Assembly: GCA_028871055.1 (NCBI GenBank) | Contig: JAGWON010000009.1 | Location: forward strand, 1 to 64,000 | Length of the DNA: 64,000 nucleotides | Origin: Alphaproteobacteria bacterium | Lineage (GTDB): Bacteria > Pseudomonadota > Alphaproteobacteria > ATCC43930 > CGMCC-115725 | Direction of reading: 5' to 3' | In this document: one piece after another, positions 54,947 to 64,000 of the stretch | Layout of the letters: each line of letters begins with the position of its first letter | How positions within the stretch are numbered: the first letter of the stretch is position 1 | The notes under the pieces: generated by a model | What the model saw: only the letters and a program-made list of their open reading frames with translations | What the model was told of the DNA's origin: nothing | Databases searched by the model: none | Program-made: the position numbers and the translations under genes

Positions 54947-57900
54947 TCAAGCGGTGCGACGAAGCTGCTCGACGCCCTGGAGATCGACCGAAACGAGCTG
55001 CGATACGCCCTTTTCGGTCATGGTCACGCCGTAAAGCCGGTCGACCCGCGCCATAGTCAGACGGTGGTGGGTGATGATGAGGAACCGGGTCTCCGCGCTT
55101 TCCACAATCTCGGCCACGAGCCGGCAGAAACGGTCGACGTTGGCGTCGTCAAGCGGCGCATCGACCTCGTCCAGGACGCAGATCGGCGCCGGGTTGGTGA
55201 GGAAGACGGCGAAGAGCAGCGCCAGCGCGGTGAGCGCTTGCTCGCCGCCCGACAGCAGCGTCAGGTTCTGCAGTTTTTTGCCGGGCGGGCTCGCCATGAT
55301 CTCGAGCCCGGCTTGGAGCGGGTCCTCGTCCTCGCCCGGATCGAGCCGCAGATGCGCGCTACCACCGCCAAACAGCCGCGCGAACAGCTTGCCGAAATGA
55401 TTGTTGACCTGGGTGAAGGCGGCAAGCAGGCGCTCCCGGCCTTCGCGGTTGAGCGCGGCGATGCCCTGACGCAGCTTGGCGATGGCGCCGACCAGATCCT
55501 CGCGCTCACGATTGAGGCCGGCGAGCCGCTCCTCGATCTCGCGCGATTCCGCTTCGGCCACGAGGTTCACCGGGCCCATGTTCTCGCGCTCGCGCAGCAG
55601 CCGTTCGAGCCGCGTGGTGGCCGCGCCGATGTCGGGCAGATCCTCGTCGGGGCCGATGCCGACCGCCGCCAGCACCTCGTCCGGCTTGGCCTGGATCTTC
55701 TCGGCAATGGCCTCAGCGACCGTGGAGCGCGCGAGCGCCGCCTGATCGCGGCCGCCTTCGGCGCGCACGCGCTCCTCGCGCGCTTCGCCGGCTGCGGCTT
55801 CCGCCGCGCGCGCGGCCTTGTCGGCTTCGGCAAGTTTGGTCTCGCCGGCCGCGAGCGCGTCCGCCGCCTGATTGCGCCGCGCGGTCGAACCGGCAATGGT
55901 TTCGGCGAGCTTGTCGCGCTCAGCGGCGATTTCCTGCGGCCGCTTGGCCAGCGATTCGATCTCGGCGCGGAGCTCGCCGCGCCGCGCTTCGAGCGTCTGG
56001 CGCTGGCGCGCGGCGGCCTCGGCGCGCTGCTGCCACGACATCAGCTCGACGCCGATCGCGGCCAATCGCTCTCCGCGAGAAGCCGCCTCGCGCACCAGCC
56101 GGTCGTGCTCACCCTGATGCGCCTGTTGCAACGCCCGGCGCTCGGCCAGCGCGCCGCGCGCGGTCTGCACCTCGTCGCGTCCCTTGGCGGGATCGGGCAG
56201 CGCGGCAAGCGCAGTCCGCGCCGCATCGGCATCGGCTTCGGCCTCGGCCCGGTCGAGCTGCAGCCGTTGTGCCGCCTCTTCGAGCGCGGCGCGGCGCGAG
56301 ACAATCGCGGCAGCCGCGCGAGCGAGCTCCGCTTCGTGATTGCGGATGTCGGCGAGGGCGTCGAGCGCCTCGCGCGCGCGCTGCCGGGCATGGCGATCGC
56401 CCGCGGCCCGCTCGCGGTTATGATGCTGCGCCGCGTCGAGCGCAACGCGCAGCTGTGCAGCCTGCGCCTCGGCGCCTTGAAGCTCGCGCGAGAGCGCATT
56501 CAGGCGATGTCGTTGCTCGAGCCTCTGGGTCGCGGCGGTCGGCGCGCCGGGCAGGCGACGGAAGCCATCCCAGCGCCACAAGCCGCCGTCGCGGCTGACC
56601 AGCCGCTGGCCGGGGCGCAATTCGGGCTGGAACCGCTCGCCCTCAGCTATGGTCTCGACGATGCCGATCTGGTTAAGGCGGCGCGCCAGCGCCGGCGGCG
56701 CGGTGACATGCTGCGATAGCCGCGCCAGTCCGGCCGGCAGCGGCGGCGCGTCGGCGTAATCGGGAAGCCCGAACCAGTGCGTGGGCGCGGCGGGGTCGGT
56801 CGGCGCGGCGAGATCGTCACCGAGCGCGGCGCCGAGCGCCGCCTCGAAACCGTGCGCCACCTGGATCGCGTCGACCACCGGCGGCCACTGGCCCTGGTCG
56901 GGCTTGGCGAGCAGCCGTTCGAGCGCCTCGCTCTCGGCCTTGAGCTTGGCGCGGTTCATTTCTGCCGCTTCGAGCGGTGCGCGTGCCTCGGCCTCGGCCG
57001 CCTGCGCCTCGGCCAGGGCCTGCTCGGCGGCGGCGAGCGCGGTGCGACTTTCCACCGCGGCGCTCTCGGCTGCTTTGAGCGCTGCCTGGGCCTCGGGCCC
57101 GACACCGCTGGCGCCAGCCTCGGCTTCGAGCATCGCGCGTTGGCGGACAATCTCATTCTCGCGTTCGGTGAGCCGGGCTTGGCGCTCGCCGGCTTCGGCA
57201 ATCCGCGTCGCGAGCGCGGCGCGGCGTGCCTCCTCGGCGGCAACGCGCTCGGTCAGCGCGGTCAGTTGGGCGTCGAGCGCGGCCACCGCCTCGACGGCGT
57301 GCGCCAGATCATCGGCCGCCTTTGCCTGCGCGGTTTGTTCGTCGTGTTGAGCGACAGCGAGCGACTGGCGCTCCTCGCCGAGCCGTGCCAGCGCGGTGCG
57401 TGCGTCGGCGGCAAGCTCATCCTCCCGCTTGAGGTCGGCGGCAAGCTGTTTGAGTCGGGCCTCAGCCGATTGGCGCGCGGCCATGATGCGGCGCTCCTCG
57501 TCGTCGAGCGCCTGGCGCGCCAGGGTCAGGCGCTGCAATTCGGCCGAGGCCACCGCTTCCACATGGCGCAGCGGCGGCAGCTCAGCCGCCGCGGCTTCGC
57601 GTAGGCGATCGGCCGCCGCCGCCGCGGTCATGCGCTCGGCGACGACGCGCTCGGCAGCGCGCAACCGTTCTTCCGCGGCCGTCAGTTCACCGGTGACGGC
57701 GGCATAGCGCAAATGCAGCACCGTCGCCTCGGCGCGGCGGATCCAGTCCGACAGCCGGCGATAGCGCTGCGCCTGGCGCGCTTGCTTCTTCAGGCTTTCG
57801 AGTTGCGTCTCGAGCGTGCGTAGCACGTCGTCGAGCCGCGTGAGATTGGTCTCGGCGGCCTTGAGGCGGAGCTCGGCCTCATGCCGGCGCGAGTGGAGGC

Positions 57901-58414
57901 CGGCGATGCCGGCCGCTTCCTCGAGCAGCATCCGGCGGTCGGCCGGTTTGGCGCTGATGATCGCTCCGATCCGGCCCTGGCTCAAGATGGCGCTTGAATT
58001 GGCGCCGGTCGCCACGTCGGCGAACAGCAGCTGCACGTCGCGGGCGCGGACATCCCGGCTGTTGATGCGGTAGTCGGAGCCGACGCCACGCTCGATGCGG
58101 CGCAGGATCTGGATCTCGTTATGCACCTCGTAGGGCTGCGGCGCGTCATGCGCGCTGTTATCAAGATGGAGCATTACCTCGGCGACGTTGCGCGCCGGCC
58201 GCGCGCTCGTGCCCGAAAAAATCACGTCGTCCATTTCGCCGCCGCGCAGCCGCTTGGCCGACGTCTCGCCCATCACCCAGCGCATCGCGTCGAGAATGTT
58301 CGACTTGCCGCAGCCATTAGGCCCGACGATGCCGGTCATGCCGGGCTCGATCACAAGTTCCGTCGGGTCGACGAAGGATTTGAAGCCGGAGAGCCGGAGT
58401 TTGGCGAAATGCAC
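54947..58414 (-). CDS. smc: Chromosome segregation ATPase SMC
   Basis: Condensin ATPase of 1155 residues. Walker A GPNGCGKSN is at 31-39. A long coiled coil (about 170-480) leads to a hinge (about 500-630, with AIQVAHGFEAALGAALGDDL) and a returning coil. The C-terminal head has LSGGEQALTALALLFAVF near 1052 and Walker B CVLDEVDAPLDDANVDRF. It starts 14 bases after the DsbA-like gene. Confidence 0.97.
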   Translation of the reverse strand: MHFAKLRLSGFKSFVDPTELVIEPGMTGIVGPNGCGKSNILDAMRWVMGETSAKRLRGGEMDDVIFSGTSARPARNVAEVMLHLDNSAHDAPQPYEVHNEIQILRRIERGVGSDYRINSRDVRARDVQLLFADVATGANSSAILSQGRIGAIISAKPADRRMLLEEAAGIAGLHSRRHEAELRLKAAETNLTRLDDVLRTLETQLESLKKQARQAQRYRRLSDWIRRAEATVLHLRYAAVTGELTAAEERLRAAERVVAERMTAAAAADRLREAAAAELPPLRHVEAVASAELQRLTLARQALDDEERRIMAARQSAEARLKQLAADLKREDELAADARTALARLGEERQSLAVAQHDEQTAQAKAADDLAHAVEAVAALDAQLTALTERVAAEEARRAALATRIAEAGERQARLTERENEIVRQRAMLEAEAGASGVGPEAQAALKAAESAAVESRTALAAAEQALAEAQAAEAEARAPLEAAEMNRAKLKAESEALERLLAKPDQGQWPPVVDAIQVAHGFEAALGAALGDDLAAPTDPAAPTHWFGLPDYADAPPLPAGLARLSQHVTAPPALARRLNQIGIVETIAEGERFQPELRPGQRLVSRDGGLWRWDGFRRLPGAPTAATQRLEQRHRLNALSRELQGAEAQAAQLRVALDAAQHHNRERAAGDRHARQRAREALDALADIRNHEAELARAAAAIVSRRAALEEAAQRLQLDRAEAEADADAARTALAALPDPAKGRDEVQTARGALAERRALQQAHQGEHDRLVREAASRGERLAAIGVELMSWQQRAEAAARQRQTLEARRGELRAEIESLAKRPQEIAAERDKLAETIAGSTARRNQAADALAAGETKLAEADKAARAAEAAAGEAREERVRAEGGRDQAALARSTVAEAIAEKIQAKPDEVLAAVGIGPDEDLPDIGAATTRLERLLRERENMGPVNLVAEAESREIEERLAGLNREREDLVGAIAKLRQGIAALNREGRERLLAAFTQVNNHFGKLFARLFGGGSAHLRLDPGEDEDPLQAGLEIMASPPGKKLQNLTLLSGGEQALTALALLFAVFLTNPAPICVLDEVDAPLDDANVDRFCRLVAEIVESAETRFLIITHHRLTMARVDRLYGVTMTEKGVSQLVSVDLQGVEQLRRTA

Positions 58415-58428
58415 GATCGGGCTGCGGG

Positions 58429-59151
58429 CTAGGTACGGGACACGAGGGTGCCGAACCAGGCCCGGATCGTCTCGATCACGCCGCGACGGGCCTCGTTCGC
58501 GGCGGTGGCCAGACCGGCAATATTCGGCGCCGCCTCGCCAGTCTTGGCGTTCAGGTATTTGACGAATTCGTCATAGGGCAGGTCGCCGTCGACCTTGGTG
58601 CCATTGATGAAGAACGTCGGCGTGGAATCGACGCCGTACCGATTCTGCGCGACGAGCCGCGAGTTGAGGACGGCGTCGGAGATTTTCTGGTTGCTGGCGC
58701 AGGCGTCGAATTGCTCCTGGCTCATGCCGCCGAGCCTGGCGATGCGCGACAGCGCCGCCTTGGTCGACGCCGCGTCGCTATGCGCCCATTCCCGCTGATT
58801 GTCGAACAACGTCTCGATGAATGGAAAGTAGCGATCCGGCGGAAAGCACCGCGCGATCGTCGCCGCCACCACCGCCGACTGATCGAGCGGGAAGTCACGG
58901 TACACGAGTTTGGCTTTGCCGGTATCGATCCAGTTCGCCTTGACCTTCGGCAGCGTGTCGTGCGTGAACGCAGCGCAATGCGGGCAGGTGAGCGACGCGT
59001 ACTCGAAGATGGTGATCGGCGCATCCTTCTTGCCGAGAATGTGATCGTCGGCTTGCAGCGTCGGCGCGTCAGCGGCGCGTGCAGAAACCACCACGGCGTA
59101 AGCGGCGGCCATCGCGATCACGATGGCGAAGATCACCCGATACAGACGCAT
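58429..59151 (-). CDS. DsbA-family periplasmic thioredoxin-like protein
   Basis: A 240-residue exported thiol-disulfide oxidoreductase. The signal peptide ends near ARA (residue 26). The active site is CPHC (Cys56, Cys59) in YASLTCPHCAAF, with the cis-Pro loop GVDSTPTFFING, and helical insertions as in DsbA/BdbD. Two further Cys occur (ARCFPP, DACAS). ATG 59151 is preferred over a TTG four codons earlier, with TTTGGAG as ribosome binding site. The order DUF721-dsbA-smc is common in alphaproteobacteria. Confidence 0.9.
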   Translation of the reverse strand: MRLYRVIFAIVIAMAAAYAVVVSARAADAPTLQADDHILGKKDAPITIFEYASLTCPHCAAFTHDTLPKVKANWIDTGKAKLVYRDFPLDQSAVVAATIARCFPPDRYFPFIETLFDNQREWAHSDAASTKAALSRIARLGGMSQEQFDACASNQKISDAVLNSRLVAQNRYGVDSTPTFFINGTKVDGDLPYDEFVKYLNAKTGEAAPNIAGLATAANEARRGVIETIRAWFGTLVSRT

Positions 59152-59177
59152 GAACGGCTCCAAATTACGGTGCGCCG

Positions 59178-59206
59178 ATGCTAGGGCCTGCGCGGCGCGA
59201 GTTCAA
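59178..59206 (-). promoter_or_regulatory. Candidate promoter of the dsbA-like/smc unit
   Basis: TTGAAC (59201-59206) and TAGCAT (59178-59183) are spaced 17 bases apart, about 20 bases before the predicted leader of the DsbA-like gene. The match is moderate. Confidence 0.4.
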
Positions 59207-59240
59207 GCAAAGCGCCGCCGTCGAGTCGCGAAAAATGCGA

Positions 59241-59750
59241 TCAGTGCGCCTTGTCGGCAGCGGTGCCGATCACGGCTTCGCCGAGCCGCGTCAGCGCCGC
59301 GCGCAGTTCGGCATCGGCGATCCCCGCGACTCGTTGCGCCAATGCGGCGCGCTCGCCGACGGCGAGGTCGCGCTGCGGCCGCGACGTCGCCGGGCGATCG
59401 GCGGGCAGCGAGCCCTGCACCAGCACGAGCCGCGTCAGCGCGCGATAGCCGAAGAAAGCGTTGAGCCGCTCGAGAATCTGCGGCTCGCGATGCTGCGCTT
59501 CGAGCGCGAACCCGGGCGCCACCCGGAGCCGCAGGGTGCCGTCGCGGCGTTGGCCGGGCGGAAACGTCAGCTTCTCGGGCAGCATGCGCCGGGCGAGGTC
59601 GGATCCCACGACCGCGGCCCATTGCGCGACGAGCTGGCCTTCGACAAAGCCGCGCTTGCCCAGCACCGGCTTGACGATGTGCGACACGTCGGCCGCCAGC
59701 GCGCGCATTGCGCCGCGTCGGGGATTGACTTCGTTCGGTTTGCCGACCAC
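59241..59750 (-). CDS. DUF721 (DciA-like) protein
   Basis: A 169-residue protein with the DUF721 core: WAAVVGSDLARRMLPEKLTF, LRLRVAPGFALEAQHREPQI and LERLNAFFGYRAL. DciA proteins of this family load the replicative helicase in bacteria lacking DnaC. Whether this member does so is inference. It diverges from mutY with only 35 bases between starts. Confidence 0.82.
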   Translation of the reverse strand: MVGKPNEVNPRRGAMRALAADVSHIVKPVLGKRGFVEGQLVAQWAAVVGSDLARRMLPEKLTFPPGQRRDGTLRLRVAPGFALEAQHREPQILERLNAFFGYRALTRLVLVQGSLPADRPATSRPQRDLAVGERAALAQRVAGIADAELRAALTRLGEAVIGTAADKAH

Positions 59751-59785
59751 CTCGCAACCTCCTCGCGCACGTGGCAGGATAAAGC

Positions 59786-62065
<2,280 letters not shown>

Positions 62066-62092
<27 letters not shown>

Positions 62093-62695
62093 GAATTCGA
62101 TGCTGAGCTGTAGGGGCGCGAACGACATCCGGTGATGGCGGGTTGGGCCGAGCGCGAGCAAGCCGGCGCGGTGCTCTTCGGTGGCATAGCCGACATTGGT
62201 CTCCCAACCGTAGCCGGGATAACGCCGCGCCAGCGCCCGCATCAGCCGGTCGCGGGTGACCTTGGCAATGATCGAGGCAGCGGCGATCGACAGTGACAGC
62301 CCGTCGCCGCCGATCACCGTACGAGTGCGGCACGGCAGCGGCGGCGTCATGTTGCCGTCGACAAGCGCCCAATGCGGCACCGCGGGGAGGGCGTCGAGCG
62401 CGCGCCGCATGGCGAGAAGCGAGGCTTGCAGGATATTGATGCGGTCGATCTCGCCGACCGAGGCGGCGCCGATGCCAATCCGCGCACACGACCACAGCCG
62501 CGCGGCGTATTCCTCTCGCTGTTCGCGCAGCAGCTTCTTCGAATCGTCGATTTGCTTGCGCAAGCCGCGCGGCAGCCGCGCCACATCGATGATCACTGCG
62601 GCCGCGACAACCGGGCCAGCCAGAGGCCCGCGGCCTGCCTCATCGATGCCGCAGACGACGCCGTCGCATTTCCGCTCGAGCACAAGATTCGGCAT
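62066..62695 (-). CDS. rnhB: Ribonuclease HII
   Basis: Cleaves RNA in RNA-DNA hybrids, including single ribonucleotides. The 209-residue protein has the first acidic motif GIDEAGRGPLAGPV (Asp and Glu), then DSKKLLREQRE, LVDGN with the next Asp, and ASIIAKVTRDRLM. ATG 62695 gives the usual short lead before the catalytic motif; an ATG 19 codons earlier is possible. Confidence 0.94.
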
Positions 62696-62798
62696 CCCGT
62701 TAGGAGACACGGCGTACGCACGCGACGCAAGCGCGCCGCCGGATGCAAACACATGAATCCCGAGGATGAAATCACAGCCGCGCGCTGCTGCGGCAGCG

Positions 62799-63887
62799 TC
62801 AGAACAGGTTGAGCTGTGCGTTCGGCGCGGGCGGTGCCGCGAATTTGCCGGTATCGAGCCGCCACAACCGCCCGCGATTAAGATTGAGCCTCAGCCGCCG
62901 GCAAGCGGTCTCGAAGCGAATGCGCAGCAGTTCGGCATAAGGACCGCTGCCGGTCATGCGCTTTCCCCAATGCGGGTCGTAGTCCTTGCCGCCATGACCT
63001 TCGCGCACCAACGACATGACGTGCTTGGCCTTGGCGGGAAAATGGTCATTGAGCCATTCGATGAACAGCGGTGCCACCTCCAAGGGCAGGCGCAGCATGG
63101 TGTAGCCGGCGCCGCGCGCGCCCGCGTCGACGCTGCGCTCGAGAATGACCTCCAGCTCGACGTCGTTGAGGGCCGGAATCATCGGCGCCGCCATGACACT
63201 GGTCGGAATGCCGGCGCGCGTCAGCGCCGCGATCGCCTCCAGGCGGCGCTCGGGCGTTGCCGCGCGCGGCTCCATCACCCGCGCCAGCTTGCGGTCGAGG
63301 GTCGTCACCGAAACCGCGCACGCGGCAAGGTTGTCCTTCGCCATGTCGGCGAGGATATCGATGTCGCGCTGGATCAGCGCCGATTTGGTGACGACGGTGA
63401 CGGGATGCCGGAAGTCGCGCAGCACCTCGAGGATGCCGCGCATGATCCGGTAATGCCGCTCCGCCGGCTGGTAGGGATCGGTGTTGGTGCCGAGCGCGAT
63501 CGGCCGGCAGCGGTACGACGGCTTGCGCAACTCGGCGGCCAGTAGGGCCGGCGCCTGCTCCTTGACCAGGATCTTGCTCTCGAAGTCGAGGCCCGGCGAC
63601 AGGCCGAGATAGGCGTGGGTCGGTCGCGCGAAGCAGTAGATGCAGCCGTGTTCGCAGCCGCGATACGGATTGATCGAGTGATCGAAGGGAATATCGGGCG
63701 AATCGTTGCGCGCGATGATGCTGCGCGTGCTGTCACGCGTGAATCTCGTCGGAAGTCGCGGTGGCGCCTCGTCCGACGCACCCCAGCCGTCGTCGAAAGC
63801 CTCACGCTTCTCGTGTTCGTAGCGCCCTGTCGCGTTGGTGCCGGCGCCGCGGCCCTTCTGCAGCCGCACCCTGGCGATATCGTCCAT
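62799..63887 (-). CDS. PA0069-family radical SAM protein
   Basis: A radical SAM enzyme of 362 residues related to the SplB-like PA0069/Rv2578c group; its reaction is unknown. The 4Fe-4S ligands are Cys78, Cys82 and Cys85 in RGCEHGCIYCFARPTHAYLG. Other landmarks are KGRGAGTNATGRYE at the N-terminus and ALGTNTDPYQPAE. ATG 63887 is chosen because an earlier in-frame TTG (63935) coincides with the promoter -35. A LexA box upstream suggests a DNA-damage-linked role. Confidence 0.88.
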   Translation of the reverse strand: MDDIARVRLQKGRGAGTNATGRYEHEKREAFDDGWGASDEAPPRLPTRFTRDSTRSIIARNDSPDIPFDHSINPYRGCEHGCIYCFARPTHAYLGLSPGLDFESKILVKEQAPALLAAELRKPSYRCRPIALGTNTDPYQPAERHYRIMRGILEVLRDFRHPVTVVTKSALIQRDIDILADMAKDNLAACAVSVTTLDRKLARVMEPRAATPERRLEAIAALTRAGIPTSVMAAPMIPALNDVELEVILERSVDAGARGAGYTMLRLPLEVAPLFIEWLNDHFPAKAKHVMSLVREGHGGKDYDPHWGKRMTGSGPYAELLRIRFETACRRLRLNLNRGRLWRLDTGKFAAPPAPNAQLNLF

Positions 63888-63906
63888 CGCAGAATGATGC
63901 GCCGGC

Positions 63907-63935
63907 CTATTGAACAAATCAAGAACATGGCTCAA
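63907..63935 (-). promoter_or_regulatory. LexA-controlled promoter of the radical SAM gene
   Basis: GTTC-N7-GTTC (63912-63926, minus strand) matches the alphaproteobacterial SOS box. It lies between TTGAGC (63930-63935) and CAATAG (63907-63912), which are 17 bases apart. The layout is the same as at the toxin promoter, and the box core is almost the same sequence. Confidence 0.7.
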
Positions 63936-63970
63936 TGCGTCGGGATCGTTCGGATCTTCGGGCGCGGCGG

Positions 63971-64000
63971 CTACCGCACCGGCGCCATGTGCTCCTTGAG
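63971..64000 (-). CDS. Possible 3' end of an upstream gene (partial)
   Basis: The last nine codons of a frame on the minus strand read LKEHMAPVR and then TAG at 63971-63973; the rest lies beyond the window. Too short to identify. It is reported only because it would close the neighbouring gene. Confidence 0.25.
   Translation of the reverse strand, partial: LKEHMAPVR

Noticed and set aside
54836-56719. A 627-codon plus-strand frame across the smc 3' half
   Set aside because: It is antisense to the SMC coiled coil and head; the Leu/Arg/Gly repeats are the complement of coiled-coil codons.

Overview
The window is GC-rich chromosomal DNA of an alphaproteobacterium. Five signals support this. 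It has a CcrM-type GANTC adenine methyltransferase, split b and b' subunits in a separate ATP synthase F0 operon, two alphaproteobacterial LexA boxes (GTTC-N7-GTTC), the mutY / DUF721 / dsbA / smc neighbourhood, and a long dcw cluster running through lpxC, bamD, recN and ligA. Gene order fits the Rhodospirillales/Hyphomicrobiales part of the class. I cannot name a genus.

Layout. 0.1-4.6 kb: metF-metH, the end of methionine synthesis. 4.6-7.5 kb: an ArsB/NhaD-type permease and an unusual methyltransferase-glycosyltransferase fusion, both on the minus strand. 7.6-12.5 kb: uvrD-like helicase, prmA and uppP (plus), meeting a cation-diffusion facilitator (minus). 12.5-15.3 kb: a small-gene region with a DUF1127 gene behind a paired palindromic operator, and a decayed toxin-immunity locus behind a LexA-controlled promoter. 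15.3-18.2 kb: Xaa-Pro aminopeptidase and a two-domain extradiol-dioxygenase-like protein. 18.15-18.77 kb: a short lipoprotein insert flanked by a vestigial second copy of the ligA 3' end.

18.8-42.7 kb is one near-continuous minus-strand block. Read in transcription order it is mraZ-rsmH-ftsL-ftsI-murE-murF-mraY-murD-ftsW-murG-murC-murB-ddl-ftsQ-ftsA-ftsZ-lpxC-bamD-recN-ligA. It makes the peptidoglycan precursor, the lipid II translocation and septation machinery, one lipid A step and one outer-membrane assembly lipoprotein, with DNA repair genes at the end. Many junctions are 4-base ATGA/GTGA overlaps, so translation is probably coupled. Four TGGG repeats at 10-bp spacing sit in the mraZ promoter. 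The RNase P RNA gene lies just upstream of mraZ, and its own promoter overlaps the stop codon of an amidase gene.

43.4-52.5 kb is mixed metabolism: an AmiD-like amidase, a 5-oxoprolinase fusion, a DMT exporter, an L-2-hydroxyglutarate oxidase-like flavoprotein, a degenerate PCu(A)C protein and alanine dehydrogenase. It also holds a small AT-richer patch with a Rap1a-like orphan gene. 52.5-59.8 kb (minus): ATP synthase F0 genes, smc, a DsbA-like protein and a DciA-like DUF721 protein. 59.8-64 kb: mutY, ccrM with five GANTC sites packed just upstream of its start, rnhB, and a PA0069-family radical SAM gene with its own LexA box.

The least ordinary part is 13.2-15.3 kb. A LexA box lies exactly between the -35 and -10 of a strong promoter that drives a polymorphic toxin with a restriction-endonuclease-fold C-terminus (Tox-REase-5-like). 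A 2-base gain in a GA repeat, right after the catalytic LEAKG motif, breaks the toxin frame. Two related putative immunity genes follow, one intact and one frameshifted. No tRNA, CRISPR array, insertion sequence or prophage was seen, and no stretch longer than about 300 bases lacks a gene.
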